DNA of 64,000 nucleotides from Cycas panzhihuaensis (GCA_023213395.1 CM041465.1:223331741-223395740); one strand, 5' to 3'; shown: positions 31,265 through 45,861, counted from the first letter of the stretch. Numbers and translations: made by a program. The notes: generated from the letters alone by a model not told the origin.

Positions 31265-33900
31265 TGTTTCTTGGCTACTAGGAATGGATTGGAACACCAT
31301 CGCATAGGTATGGCCAAGTATATATTCTTTCTCTTACACTATATCATATTCTTATAGTTATTATGGCATGCAATGTTTATATGGTTGTTTGAGTGCTTCA
31401 TTGGTTTGCTTAATCATCTTGCTTGTGCATGACATCTGCCTATGATGACTAGGACTCCATTCCAATGGCATGATAGCTTTAAGGTGATCTCCCTCCTAAT
31501 TACAGGTACTTAGGGCCTCTATAGCCCAATTTATATATACCTTGATCTACTTTATTACACCTACCTCTTTCCTCTCTACCTCATCTATCCCTCGATCTAT
31601 TTACAGGAGTTTACCAAGAGTTTTAAGGGTAGGTGTCCCCCCCCATTGCTTGCTTATCACTTGATTTCTCCTTGTACCTCATTAGGATTCACTTCCTAGC
31701 TTCCTTTCATATTCCAGCACCTCGCCTGTTACTATTTTCATGAGGTTTTGACCCCGTTAGGTGATATTTGTCATGCATTTTTGTATGTTACTGGTATGTA
31801 GAGTGGTCCTAGGTTAGCACACAAATCTCTAGGGAGGAGTTCCAAGCCCCCAATATGGCTTACTCCTCCTTCTTACTTTCTTTTATTATTTATTATTACC
31901 ATCTTGTATTTTTGTTACTTCCTTATAGCCTTTTCTATCTACCTCACTCTAATTATTGCATCGCTAATATATTAGTGGTGTTGTGAATAAGTTCGCAGTG
32001 CAACTATTATGACGTTTGCTGCCACTAGAAATGGCTAATTTTGGGAATTATGACCGAACAATGCACTACCCTACCTCAAGACTTTCCTAGGTTGAGCCCT
32101 AATGGCCCTGAGGCTTTCCCAAATGAACAAAAATCCCAAAATTCGTATTCATTGGGATCATTCATTCATTCAACAAAAAACAAAAAAAAAGAAACACTCT
32201 TTGCAGGAAAATAACTCTTTTCTTTCCTTCTTCTTTCTCCAATTCTCTTCCACTCCTCTTATACATAGGAATTATAGGTTTTCTTCCACAACCAAGAAGA
32301 GGACAACCAAAAGTAGGCCAAGCCAAGTAAAGAGCACCTTCCCATCAAGAAAGCGATAAAGGATCTCCTCCTTCTCTTCACAAAACGAAGGCTTCATCTC
32401 CTCCAACACTGCTCTTCACTTTAAAATATCATCCTTGCATGGTAAATCTATTTTCTCGATTTTCCTTTACAAGAATCTCATTTTTTGTGGTTTATGGTTT
32501 GCTATTTTGTAGCCATATGACCCTAGATCTATGCTTGGGTTAGTTTTGTATTTATTTTGGGCCATATTTTGCTTAGCGTAAGGAGGCAATACCTCATTTT
32601 CTCCATTTTTCTCACCCTCCACATACCAAACCTTCAAGCTTTAGAAATAAGGAAGCTAAACCAAGCCAAGGGAGCTTGTGAAGAGGCCCATAGGTTGGAG
32701 TTCCAACTCTTAAAGCTACCTCTCACTTGGGTAATCTCCTCTCCTACACTTTGAGGTCTATTTCCTTGCACTCTACCACTAGTTTTAGAGTTTTGGTTTG
32801 TTGTGAGGCCTACACACATATATATCCACCTTGTACTTGCTTCCAAACCCTAGCCAAGTGAGCTATCCATAGCTCGTAGGGATCCATTGCCATTTAGAGG
32901 AGGTTTCCATCTTGAGGCAACACTCATTTTCTTTACTCTTTTTACATATTGTGATTATCGTACACACTCACTAAAATTGCTAAACAAGAAATATATGACC
33001 TTCTATTTGTTTCACCATTGGTTCACATATCCACATACTAATATCATATATCAAGAATATACATACATACAGATATCTTGCTTATGGGAGGACTTGCTCT
33101 CTTTTATGCTATAGGTTGGAGACCATTTTGTGAACCAAGCAACAAATCGTAAAAAGGGTAACGTTTTATTTGTTTCTAAGTTTTATTTTCACTTCATTTC
33201 CATTTTTCATTCTTGCATTATTTCTTGTCTAGGGACGGTAAGTAAGCCCCATTTGGAGGATAGGGGAATGTAAGGAAGCCCTGCTAAAACTCCATCAATA
33301 ACATTATGACAATAAGAGGAGTGAAGTTGCTAACACAGAGGGTGCATGGAGAAGGAGTTGCATCGCTCCATCAGCTATCACATATCCAGGTTGACTCCAT
33401 TCAACCCTTCCTCTCTTCATTCCTTTCACCACCCTTTTTCACCCTTAAACAAAATATATAGAAAAGGAGAAATATTCTACTTTATTTCTTTTGTACATTT
33501 GCATGTTACATGAGAAAGAAATCATAACACGAACTAAACTCCCTTTCTCCTCCTTTTTCACATTAGGAACAAAGTTTTACATGTTTCCTTTTTCTGTTTG
33601 ACCCTATATGTTGCGTATTGAAAAGATAAAAGTAAAGTGCACTTGATTCCTTCTTTGCACGAATAGAAAATATCATTACATCTCTCTTATTAGTTGCATT
33701 GAAAAAGGAACTAATTACATGTAAATGGTCACTGCATTCTCTCTCTCTTCTTTTATCCCCTTAAATAATCTTTTGAGAGAAAAGTAATTGAGAGCGAGGG
33801 AGAGCAGTTAGTTTAATTTGTTATCATCTTTCATTTACAGCATAAACATTACAATAATTAACATCACTATAATCATTGATTAGAAACAAACCTACTTACA
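31265..33900 (+). repeat. outer Tat 3' LTR, end uncertain
   Basis: Starts TGTTTCTTGGCTACTAGG and can be followed by patches similar to the inner LTR: the opening 150 bp, the donor GGTAAGTAAGCCCC at 33237, GCATGGAGAAGGAG near 33347, and TTTGTACATTTGCATG near 33490. The expected end GCGTTTCA was not found, so the right border is an estimate from length. It contains the motif AATATATTAGTGGTGT at 31966-31981. Confidence 0.6.
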
Positions 33901-36900
33901 ATAAATAAACAAGCACCAACTTCCCTATATTCTCCTCGTAACTCGAGGGAAAGTTTGAAATCTAGTTGCAACCAAATGATCGCAACATCTCCTCACCCTA
34001 TGCACCTAATGTTGCCAACCTTAGCTTCTTAAGGGTAACCCCTTAAGCATTGAAACCACCTACCTTGGACTCTCATTTGCAATGCTCATTACTCTTTCTT
34101 TCTTACTTCTAGGGTTCCTTTCTACAAGGAACCGTTGCTCTTTTGTCTCCTTTTCAAGAGTAGATCTTCTTTCCCCTCTTTCACCTTAAGGGTAGGAGAG
34201 CCCTACCTTTGGCTACTTTGCAACCCAAGGATGCCTTTCTCATTCCCTTTATTTCACATCAAGGAGGTTCCCTTGGAAGAGAGGTGACTTACGCTTGATT
34301 GTGGTTCCTTAAACCTGTGTTCTAATGCGTGGATGCCCTTTCAAGGTAACCTATCATTCCTTTGAGGTCTTTAGGCACCTTTTGTAGTTTTAGTGTTGGC
34401 CTAGAAGTCCTTATCCGTAGTGATCCCCAAGAGTTGTGCTTCCAACTTCCATTATGGCCTTGATGGCCTACACAACTTTCTCACCCTTGGCTATATTATT
34501 TTGTGTCATATTAATTTCTTTTGCAACTCCATCTCGTAAAGGTTGTATTGGCAACCTTTCCCACAATTGAGAGAGGTGCTTTATTTTCTTATTTAATCTT
34601 TAGTTCTTTATCCTCAAGGTTGCATTCTCCTCAAGATCAAACATTATAGTTGTGATTGCAGAGAATTGGCCTTATGTTTTACCACTTGCCCTATGTTCAT
34701 ATGTAACTCCACAACCTCAACTACTAAATCCTCTTGTAAAGACCATGGGATGGTCTTCACTTGCTTCTTCCCCTTCACTATAACCTTTTGTAACACCTTA
34801 TCTTCTTTCCTTTATTGACATAATCTTTCTTCTACTATTTTATTAGTTATTAAGGCCTTAGCCCCAAATGTAGATACTGTTTTAGATTTCATTTATTTTT
34901 CAAACCAAGTGTCTAATACAAACAATTGTTCTTCAGTATGCTCTCCCCCTTGAGTCTTACTAGTCTACATACACTACTAGGGGCTATCATGGGTTATTTA
35001 TAAAGGAGTTTGTTTTGGCATTTTGAAGAGGTTTGATCCAATTCTCTTGTCACTTCCTCAAGTTGTAGATCCCCTTAGATGTAGGTATCAACTTCATGGG
35101 CTATCTTAGTACTCATTTCAATTTGTTTGGGGATTACTTATATAGTTGTTAGATTGACCACATCTTCTTGCTTTGTGGTAGTGGTTTCTAATACTATAGT
35201 AGTCAGTAATACTCTTGGCTACCATGACAACCCTATCTAGAGAAATATCATGTCTAATTATAAATTTACTTGGTTGCTTATGGGCTCAACATTATTAGTT
35301 CCTATGTCTCCTACATTATTAGTAGGCGGGCTTGCACCCTACACCATCTCCTCTTGTCCTAGTAAAATACTTGGTTCTCTAAAAGGCGTGTCTAAGGATT
35401 TACATATATTTTAGGTAACCAAATTAGCCATCATAGGGTAATTGACATGTCTAATTGGCTTCTTTTTGTTGCAACTTGGACCGTTCTTATTCCTTCTAGA
35501 TTACCCATATCATTAGTAACAGATGGGATTGATACAAGCTCCTTCAATATATTTTCTCCTTCCACAAACTTCATCTTTTTAGCTCCATCCTATGGTGCTT
35601 GTAGAGTAGAATAGATGGTTGGGATACTGGATGTGTCCTAGATGGTGATAGTGCATGTGACCTCTCTTACAATAATCTTGTTGTAGCCTATGGAAATTGA
35701 GTTATGACCTTTGGTGGGGGGGAATTGGAAGGATTTTTTTTGTCTTTTGGCTAGATGTTTGGATAAGTGTCTATCCTATTCTCTGAAAGGGAGAAGATAG
35801 ACTTCAACAAATCATTGCTATTTCCACCCTTTATGACCAACCTCTTATCATCTTTTATACTATCCTATTGAGAAGTACTGGTATCTATGAATTCATTAGG
35901 AATAAACTTTTAACTTGCTATATAAATATTTTTCTTGGCCTTTGGATTCCTAAAATTCTCTAGGCCATCAAGCATTTGCCTTTGGCATATTAAATGTATA
36001 CTAGCCAAACAATTACTTATCACCTTATCTACATCATAAAATCTTGATGGAGCCTTCCTTAGTTTGCAATCCTTTAATGAGGTACATATCATATTAATTT
36101 TTGGCTATCTATTTACCTCCCAATAATCCATATGTATTGACCTTGTTTAATAAGGGATCTTCTTCGATTTAGCTTGTAGTGTGGCTCTTATTGATGACAA
36201 TTATTTATAAACATTCATAAGGCACATATGGGTCAATGGGTGTTTAGGTGAATACAAAGCACAACCTTGATATTCATACAACCAGATAGTGCAAAAATCC
36301 TCAAACAAGTGAAAATCCTGATCCCTCTTTTAAGGAATTGCCCTAAGTTTTTTTTGACATCCTTATTTGTTCTTACTAGCTCATAATAAAACTTTGTTAC
36401 TAAAAATGAAAAATCATCTACAATCTGATAATAGAATAATGGTGCATTTTAATTATATACCTTAGAGAATTTGAAATGAATGGGGGTGCCTTCTTTAAAT
36501 GACCCTACATTTGGTGGGAAATGGGTCATTTGTAGTGTCCCTAAATTTGTGTAAACCAAATATCCCATCATATAAAAACTTCCACCTTTAAATGTTGTGC
36601 TCAACTACCTTATAATATGATTACTGAGAATTGTTACTTAGTTAAATGATTAACTAGTCTCTTGACATTAAACAATAATGTATGCATGCACTGGGTTTAG
36701 CTTTAAATCCTATGCACAACCAAGTACCTTAGCTAATAGAATGATCAAAAGACAAGTTTGACCATTGTATGTTATTGATAGAGTATCATTCTTCCTTTTA
36801 GGAAACTTGGATGGCACTATCACCTAATTGGCCATTGTCTACACATTGTAGGGTGATTTAATTTCTCTATTTATGTTTTATTGGGGTGTTCATTTTTAGA

Positions 36901-39900
36901 TTTTCCAATTTCCTATCCTTAGTTGCAACTTCCATGAGCCTATTTTGGTCATATGACATTATGGGCTTCAATAAATAGAAAATTCTTCTAAATTTTTTGA
37001 GTGAGAGGTCATAAACTAATTATCCTTTATTATTGGTAACAAGACTCTCCTTTAAGTTGAGATATTAAGAGAAAAGACATACCAACTTTGGATATGTGAA
37101 TATTGGAGGAGCAAAGCCTATTTATACTAGCCTAGTTTTCCGTAAGTCACTTTGTACCTTTTTTCTCCCTATTATATAATTCTAGCCAATTCCCCTTATA
37201 GTTGACTAATGATAATCAACATGTTTGAAGAAAACTTAGTCTATGAATGCAATGCAAACTTGACCACCCCTCCTTTCTCTATTTTTCACTAATTCAGTAG
37301 TATCAATCACTTTATTTTTTGCTACTATACTTCATTATAAATGATGAAGATTGAAGGAGAAAGTATTAAACTAAGCATCTAGATGTTTGTTAATGCCAAA
37401 ACCTTTACATACTCTTGTTTTAATTGAATATCTACTACTTTATTGCATTAATAAATTATCACTCTTTTATCCTATAAATGCTTATTTGTAAGCTCACACC
37501 TTGTGCATGCTTTGGAATTATGGCTAGATTTACCCTTGCCTTATTTCCAAGTTTGTGAGTTATGAAGTCCTTAGATATTTTATGTGTGTCCTTAATCAAA
37601 TAATCCTAATTCCTCCTTGTAAAGACTAACCTCACAACTTGCTTCTATTGTCTTTCTTTGATACTTCATAAATAAGCATATGGCTTTTATACAAAATTTC
37701 CTTGTTGCTACCACACATTCAAGCATCAAGGGTCATGATATTCTTTTCAAGTCTTACCTTCACTACTTTTCCTTTTACCCTTTGATTCCATATTCGTGAC
37801 TAAGCAAGATCTCCTTTTACGAGTGCTCAAGATGTTTCCATGTGTCTTCTTATTTAATGATCACAATTCACCTTGTAATTAACTATTTTGTAACTCACTG
37901 TAATCACCATACTCTCTTTTACTATTACAATCAAGTAAGTGGTTGCACATATATTTGAATCAAACTACTAATCTCACCTTGTTCCTTTCTCACTTGTAGG
38001 TCATCCTATTTATGCTTTGTCTACTCACTTACCAATGATTAAAGGCCTTGCTTGCATGTGATCCTAGTTGTAACCATGCATAAACAAATCACTACTTATA
38101 GCTTATTTGATACCTTTTCATTTCATATGCTTCTATTTTATGACTCATTTTTCAAATGCTCCTTTAAGTAAGGCTCTCTTCTACCATGCTATAAGATTGC
38201 TCCATGTATACTTCCAATCAATGACCATGATTTTCTTTATGCTACATAACTCAGCCTATTTAACGTCTCTTTTTCTTCATCACTTGAAATTTGTAAAAGC
38301 TTTTATTATAAATGACATAAGATATGATGCCAAATTTTGAGGCAAGTCACTAATGCAACCCTCAGTAAATGTTTCTTGTAAGGTGGAGGGTGGAGGTGAA
38401 ATGATTCAAGTGGATCCTCGACCCTTCTATTATGAAGAAGGGATGACTCTCTAGTTGTGTGTTGAGCAAGCGGAAAGATCAAACTATTTCTTGTGTATTT
38501 TACCATTTACAAAACAAACCTAAATCAAGAAATAAATAAGATAAACCAAATCAAGCAAATAATACAAACAATGCAAATAATACCCACTTTAGCTTAGTGA
38601 AGATAACAAATTTCCAATATGTGGAAGGATCATGAGGGTTCATACTGCAATATATGTCTTAGGCTTTCCTACTTGTCTACTCCCTAATGTCTCTCTAAAG
38701 GTGATACCCTAATCTAGACTAATATCTTGTTAAAAGAAAATGCCCATACATAGATTCAAGATCTCATAAGATTATAAAACTAAAGACATATAGGTGAATA
38801 ATAAATAAAAGAATATGTACAAATGTGTGACATAATATACTTGTGGGAAATGATCATTTTTAGTTGTATTATACTAAACCAATACATATATATACATACA
38901 TACATATATAGTACATATCACTACCTTATTATCTAATCGTAATCTAGGATCCACTTGGTCAACCAATGACCAATTATATGAAGAAGCGTATGCACTATGA
39001 ATCCTTAGTACATATCAAAGGGTTGATCACAACAATTTAATATTACATGGGTTAAACATTATCCAATATTCCCCCCTTAGTATGTAAATCCATATTATAT
39101 AACTACTTCAAATATGATGTTGGGTTCATATATAAAAGGCAAATCTACTAGAGCACACAGGTATTTAGTTATTGTACCCACTAGTCCTTTAGAATGGCCT
39201 TCTCATACATGGCTCACTAATATTTGCCTACCAAGCAACCTTCACTAGCTTTCATTTTGCCTATTTCTTATATTAATTTATTTTTCAAGTCGCCAACATA
39301 GTGGTTCATCATCTACAATCATTTCAAGAGCTAAACACAAACAAAACATGGGAAAAAAGGGTCTAATTCATCATCACAACCATACAAACCCTCACTGCTT
39401 CATTGGCATGATGCCATAGCTTTCATAACACCTTGCAACCTTTGTTGACATCTCAAATCTCTAAATTTCCTTAATAAACCCCATCCATCTCTATTCCAGA
39501 TCAGAAACATGGCAGTGCATAATAATTTATAGGAGATCTATTTAACCACACAACTTCTCACCATCAAAAAATAACAACATGCAAGAATATAGGTGCTCAT
39601 GTAAGTTTTGATGAATAATCATGGTAAATACCATTCATACCACCCATTATGGCATACTATGAAGGCCCCAATCTCCTTAATCTTATACTTTCAACCTCTT
39701 ATTGATAGGGTGGTGTACCAACAAATCCTAATGAATCTAATCTCCTCATTGTACTCTCATAATTGATTGATAATTTATTATAAAATACATGTTCTCTTGA
39801 TCAACAAGCTTCACACCTTATAGCCCCACTATGCCAATCTTCTCAACATAAGCCAACAAATTGTCTGTTGCTCTCAACATGTCACAAAGCCCTCATCTAT

Positions 39901-40400
39901 CATGGAAAAGTCATGATAGAGGGTAAAATTGTGACCTTCTTGCCACATCACTAGCTTCACAGGGTGATCAAACATGTATCCAAAGGCCTACTCTTAGACT
40001 CACATGCAACACTTGCATATATACTAGTGAAACATGCAAATAACTAGTCCAAAAATGAATCAAACATGTGGCAAACCTTTGTGAGATTTGAGATAACCAT
40101 AATACCTACACTTCTAGTTGGATTTTCATGCATAAGTATCAACATGCTCTAGACTCATGACATCAACATCCTCCCAGCACTCACACCAATATGCTCTAGG
40201 CTCATGACACCTACTTGCTTCTAGGTCCCCTATAAAACCATGGTTCAAAACCATTCACAACATGCATTAGAATATCACTTGGTAAATAGTCTCACTGGTC
40301 ATAAATAAGCATGCTTAGATAAGCTTAGAATAAACCCTTTATAGATGTATACACTCATAGTTTTATTGCCTAATTGGGGTCAAAGTAGGCTTGAACCTAG
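33901..40400. other. AT-rich DNA, largely unassigned
   Basis: Apart from the decayed coding remnant at about 34400-36800 no coding sequence, LTR pair or RNA gene was recognised. 37000-38300 and 38500-40400 have only short open frames without motifs. A weak candidate LTR edge lies near 39069, where a C-rich run (TTCCCCCC) could be a minus-strand polypurine tract. Confidence 0.45.
34400..36800 (-). pseudogene. decayed coding remnant of unknown family
   Basis: Read on the minus strand, several separate blocks look like protein, not random translation. KGGSFYMMGYLVYTNLG and PLFYYQIVDDFSFLVTKFYY lie at about 36600-36380, and VKKNLGQFLKRGIRIFTCL follows. Next are KLRKAPSRFYDVDKVISNC and HLICQRQMLDGLENF (36092-35910), then ELHMNIGQVVKHKANSLQSQ near 34680. 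Stops and frame changes separate them. I do not recognise the family. It resembles the accessory ORFs carried by large plant gypsy elements, and the last block could form a coiled coil. A decayed host gene cannot be excluded. Confidence 0.35.
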
Positions 40401-40413
40401 AGCTTTGATACCA
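40401..40413 (-). other. tRNA-Met-type primer-binding site of another LTR element
   Basis: On the minus strand TGGTATCAAAGCT lies two bases after a putative LTR end. The geometry is the same as in the chromovirus at 45862-45874, which supports a genuine primer site. Confidence 0.5.
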
Positions 40414-40415
40414 CT

Positions 40416-40795
40416 TGTTGAAAAAATACAACATTAACCATGCATAATGGCATAAACAAAGAGATCACATAATCATATATTATGAAAACATATAAACAAA
40501 ATTGGTGGAAGAATGTACATCCTTTATATTAATGATAAGTACATATATAATAATAATGACCTCTTTGTGGTCAAATCATAATAATGAGCCTCTATAACAA
40601 CCTATGAACTAAGAGAATGACTCTTAATGTTTCTCAATTATTAAAAGTTCCTCAACATGTGTATCCCTTGGTCAATATAAGGGATAGTAATAATATGAAT
40701 TTAATATTACATTCTAATAGGACAAAATTGACACATGACTTATCCTGGATACTAAGAAGATGTGAGTATCTATATGCATATACATAAGTCTTTTG
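40416..40795 (-). repeat. putative LTR fragment interrupted by the chromovirus
   Basis: Plus-strand TGTTGAAAAAATACAAC next to the primer site would be the 3' end of a minus-strand LTR. It runs into the chromovirus insertion at 40796. No convincing partner LTR was found in the window, so the call is tentative. Confidence 0.35.
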
Positions 40796-41347
40796 TGAAG
40801 TGATCTAGTTCTATCTTTATAGCAATTTTCCTTAAAACACAGATAAGAATCCACTAAAAAGGACAAGAATTAAATACTATGTAATAGAAAATTGACAAAG
40901 AAAATAAATTCCAAAATCCATAGAAATAACTAATAATCTTTATTATCAAGTAATACCAAACTAGAGCAAAATTACATCAAAATACCAAACTTTCCTATAG
41001 AAGTGAGCTTCTCTCTTTGAGGTGAGGAACCCTCCAAACTATAGTCCCTAAATAGGCAAGTTAATTACAGTCCTAGAACCGAAAATATTCAGCCAAAAAA
41101 ATCTCTAAATATGGTTTGGGATGAGGCCTAAACTCCTTATATATAGTAGTTAAAACCCCTCAAATAGAGGTCAACCAAATAAGATGATAATCTCCATAGA
41201 ATTGTGCCCAAAACAAGTCAGCCAGAATGATGACAAATTCCTTCTAAAATTCCTAGATGAAGACGACCTCATAGTTATCATTATTCCTGACTATGAAGTC
41301 AGCCTCACAACAAGCATTATTCTTGATTATTCCTAAGGAACACAACA
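40796..41347 (-). repeat. chromovirus 3' LTR
   Basis: Begins TGAAGTGATCTAG on the plus strand and ends ACAACA at 41347; the minus-strand polypurine tract GAGAGGGAGGGACT (41361-41348) adjoins it. Confidence 0.87.
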
Positions 41348-41361
41348 AGTCCCTCCCTCTC

Positions 41362-44300
41362 AAAAAATGCTTTACCCTCAAAGAATTGGGAAGAGCCTAT
41401 TTTTCTATATCTAATCTTCAGGTTCCTATGTTACATCTTTAAGCTCTAATGTTTTCCATTTGATGAGGTATTCTCTTATTATCTAGGTATGTAAATTCTT
41501 GTCCCTAGTCTTTAGTATTCCCTTAGGTTCTATTATCATCATTCCTTCTTCATCTAATTTTGGTAAATTCGTCTATGGAGTCTCTTTTTCACCCAACTTT
41601 TTCTTTAAACAAGACACATGGAAATTGTTATGAATTTTGCTTTCTAGTGGTGATTTTAATCGATATTCCACTTCTCTTATATGCTTCTCAATCTGGTATT
41701 GTCCAAAGAATCTTAGTGATAACTTATGTTGATTATTTTGTTTCATTAATATCTGTTTATAGGGTTGGAGTCTTAGGAATACCCATTCCCCTACCTTGAA
41801 ACTCTATTCAGATCTCTTCATGTCTGCCTATTGTTTCATCTTATTTTTCACCATCTCGAGATTATTCTTTAGTATTCATGTTGTTTCTTGTATTTGTTCT
41901 AGGATTTCTTAGACTATCTGAACTTTAGACATATTCAGCTAATTCAGAAGTGATGAGGGTTCATACCCATATAGTACTTGGAACGATGACATTTTTTTTG
42001 CTATGTGGTATGTGGTGTTATACCACCACTTTGCCAGATGGAGCCATCGATGCCATTGCATCTATTTATTTGATATGAAGTTTCTTAAATATCCTTCTAT
42101 GCATTTGTTAACTATTTCTATATGATTTTTTGTTTGCGGGTGGTATGCCAAGTAGGCTAGTGCCAACTGCTTTAAATAACTCAATCTAAAAGTGACTTAG
42201 TGAATTTAGAGTCCCTGTCATTGATTATAATCATTAGAAAGCCATGTAACCTATGTATTTCTTTCATATATAGTTCTACTATTTGTCTTCCTTTTGCTTC
42301 CATCTAAGTTCTTTAGAAATAGGTGTATTTAGTCAATCTATCTACCACTACAAAAATTACGTCCTTTCCTTCTAATTAAGGAAGAATTATGATAAAATCT
42401 AGAGTTTTCTTCCCGTTTTTAGTGGGGAATGGGAAGGGGTTGTAGTAACCTAGGTATCTTTATACATTCAGTCTTATTTCTTTGGCATGTATCACATTCT
42501 TCCATAAATCAAAGGACGTTAGGTTTTAACCCTTTTCAGTAGCGTGAATTTTGAATCCTCCTATAGGTTTTATCCATTCCTGAATGCCCTAAAATTGGAG
42601 TTGAGTGAGCTTCTTGAAGTAATATTTCCTTTAGTTTACTTATTTTTGGAACAAATATTTTTTCCTTCCTTAGGATTAGTCCTCCTTATTCTCGTGCTTT
42701 TGCTTTTCCTTCTTTGATCTTTTATTTTATTTCTTGTGATAACTTATCATCTTCGTATTCCTTTACTAAGGTTGTCATCCATATTAGAGGTGCTATTGTC
42801 ATTGAATTGGTCGAAGCTTCAACCTTTCCTTCATATAGATAGAGCATCTTCTATTATATTTTCTTTTCTTTTTTTGTATTCTATGGTGAAGTTGAATGTT
42901 TGCAACTTACTGACTCACTTTTGTCATTCATCGGATAATGCCTTTTGATTCAAGAAATACTTCAGGCTTTCATGATAAATTTTGACATCAAATTTGCTCT
43001 CTAATAGATATTGTCACCATTGGTGTATTACGTGCATAATGGATAACATCTCTTTGTCATATTTTGACTTTGTCATTTAGCTTCTGACTTTCATAAGCTA
43101 TAGGCCTCCCTCCTTGTAATAGAACCATTCCAATTCCAAAACCTGAAGCATCACACTCCAATATGAATGGTTGAGTGAAATTTGGTAACATCAATACTGG
43201 ACTTATGACCATTGCTTATTTTAATTCTTGAAATGATTATTTTGCTTTTGCATTCCATATGAACGTATCTTTCTTGGTTAGGTTTGTTAGTGGCGATGCC
43301 ATGCGTGTATAACCTTTTATGAATTTTCTTAAAAATCCTGCTATGCCCAAAAAACTTCTTATTCCTATGTCTTTCTTTAGAGTTGGCCAATATATAATAG
43401 CCTAGATCATTTTAGGATCAATTTTGATTCCCTCACCTATGATAATGTGTCCTAGATACTCTAATTCCTCCTTTGCGAAAGAACACTTTTTCTTATTTAC
43501 GAATAATTGTGCTTTCTCTAATATGAGTAGAACAACCTTTATATGTTCCAAATGTTCTTCCATATTTTGTTGTAGATTAGGATATCATCAAAGAAAACTA
43601 GTATGAATTTCCTTAGAACATGTTTTAATATTGCATTCATTGTGCTCTAGAAAGTGGTTAGAGCATTCGTTAAGCTGAAAGGCATAACCCTGAATTCAAA
43701 CAATCCTTCATGCATTCTAAATGTAGTTTTATAAACATCTTCTTCTTTGACTCTTATTTGGTAGTATCCTAAGCATAGATTTATTTTGAAAAATATTGAG
43801 CTCCATGTAACTCATCTAATAAATCTTCGATCCTTTAGATAAGATACCAATTCTTTATGGTCAATTTATTTAGGCCATAGTAATTCATACATATTTTATA
43901 AGATCCATCCTTCTTTACAAGAGAAGCAAATGGACTCATGCTTTTCACCACTATGCCTTGGAGCAATACTTCTTGTGTGATTTTTTAAATTTCCTTCCTA
44001 AGATTATTATGATGCCTATATAGAGGAATATTGACTAGTATTGCTCTGAGGATAAGATCTATTATATACGCCCCAACTCCCTTTCTGTCGGTCCTTGGGG
44101 TTCTTAAAAGCTCCCGATGTTCTTCTAGGATTGCTTGAATCTCTGGAGGAATGTCTTCTATCTCTACCCTGTAACATGACATTATGTATGCTTGTAGATT
44201 CTTCTTTAGAATTTTTTCCATCCTATGTGATGATACAAGATGAACTAGAGGTGTGGCTGGGGCTTGCAGTCGATATTTGTGTCCTTTTTATCAGAAATAT

Positions 44301-45780
44301 ATAAATCTTGTCATACAGTTAATAACAATGTTCACCAACATTTGTAGCCATTGAATCCCTACAACTGCATCCAATTTACCTATGGGCATAACAAACATAC
44401 AAGTTGTGACCTTGTAATTATTAATCTGGAGGGTTGTGTCTTTACAATATCCTCCATATGGCATTACTCTCCCATTTGCTATTAACACTTGGAATATGTT
44501 GATAGGTTTCACTTGTAATCATAGTTTCTTTATCGATGCCTTGTTTATAAAATTGTGTATGTTTTTGTTATCTACCAAGATTGATACCGGTGTCTGCTTA
44601 ATTTATCCTTGGAATCTTAGGGTTTGTGTGGATACTTATTGTTGCGTAATGGCTTGCAATGATATTTGGACATTCCCTATATCCACTTCTAGAAGTTCAT
44701 TATCCTCATTTTTCGCACTTGGGTCTTATTTCGTTTCCTCCTCAGCTTCTTCTGATATTTCTATGTCTTCATTATTGATTATGAAAACCTTTTTTGCTAA
44801 ATATTGGTGCTCCTTTTTCTATTTCCCTCCATACTTGAAGCATGTTCCTTTCCTTAAATGCTCTTCTTTTGTTATTCTTGAGCTTTCCTCTATATTCTTT
44901 ATAGCTAATAGAGGGTCTGCTTTCATTCTTGATCTCATCCAATTGGTATTTTGGGCATGATATGATGATGGCTCATATCTCGTTGTATATGTTGGCCTAC
45001 TATCTCTGAGTTCTACCTCCATATTCTTTACTATTTGAATTGCTCCTTGGAGTTATGGTGGATATGCTACTTTAACTCTAAATTTAATCTGATTTTTTAA
45101 TTTACTAATACAAGTTTCCAATAAATATTCCTGTGGTATTTTTTTTGAGACCATACATTGTAGAGTTTGGAATTGTTTTATATATTCTTGCACTATTCCT
45201 TACTGGTATAACCAAGTTAATTGAGTAAAGTAATCTGTATTCTAAGAGTTATCATACTACTATACTAAACCTGCTCTTAGATTCTCCTAAGTCTATTGAA
45301 TAGTAATTTCATCTTTTGCCACCAATAGTACCATCTTAACACCCTTCCTTTTAAGTGTAAGGAAGTTATTTCTATCTTTTCCTTAGCTATTGAGTTATAA
45401 ACCTTGAAATAGTTCTCCATTTGTAAGACCTAATTGGTGATATTCTTTGATACTTCTAGATCAAATTTCTCAAGAGATAGTCTTGCCCCTTTCTATACAT
45501 TATCCATGTTAGGAATTATCCTCTCATAAACTCATCCATTGAATCTCTTAGTCTCATTTCCTTGGTTCTCCTAATTGTTCCAAGCATCCATCTGATTTAT
45601 TCCTGAGGCATTGCTATTATCCATTTCTCCTCCTCATATATTATGTATTGCTTGATCCACCTTTGCAAGTAGCTCTTAGATTAGAATTTTTAAAGATCTT
45701 ATATTCTATGTTAATTCTGACGTGTCTTTAATTTTTTCCTTTCAAGTTTTGGATTAGGCTTCCATCATCCTAGGAATGAG
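41362..45780 (-). pseudogene. chromovirus gag-pol, heavily mutated
   Basis: Gag traces (about 45780-44800) include NYFKVYNSIAKEKIE and LHLKGRVLRWYYWW, and a knuckle beginning CFKYGGK near 44825. The protease end is LDAVVGIQWLQML (about 44360). RT shows KKDGSYKICMNYY, MPFSLTNALTTF and VFFDDILI (FFDD at the catalytic site). The connecting block KFIKGYTRMASPLTNL and RNase H traces (FILECDAS-like, YDKEMLSIMH) follow, then a poorly preserved integrase (about 42800-41800). Order gag-PR-RT-RH-INT-chromodomain is that of chromoviruses. Stops interrupt every domain; no product is expected. Confidence 0.78.
41395..41560 (-). pseudogene. chromodomain at the integrase C-terminus
   Basis: On the minus strand EGMMIIEPKGILKTRDKN is followed by REYLIKWKTLELKDVT and EPED, matching the chromodomain core (YLIKWK...W-EP). 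Two Trp positions are now stops. Chromodomains direct integration to marked chromatin; here only the remnant is left. Confidence 0.75.
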
Positions 45781-45861
45781 GTTTTTCCCTATTGGGGGGG
45801 GGGGGGGGTGGGATTTTCAACCTTTTTAAGTTTTTACCTCTATCCTTTCCCCTTGAAATGA

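Noticed and set aside
38459-39069. Possible partner LTR for the primer site at 40401
   Set aside because: Only short shared words (AATTTAATATTACAT) with 40416-40795 and different lengths; not a convincing LTR pair.
45794-45808. Run of 15 G as a possible polypurine tract
   Set aside because: It lies in the chromovirus leader near the primer site, not next to the 3' LTR; the real tract is at 41348-41361. It may also be a sequencing-prone homopolymer.
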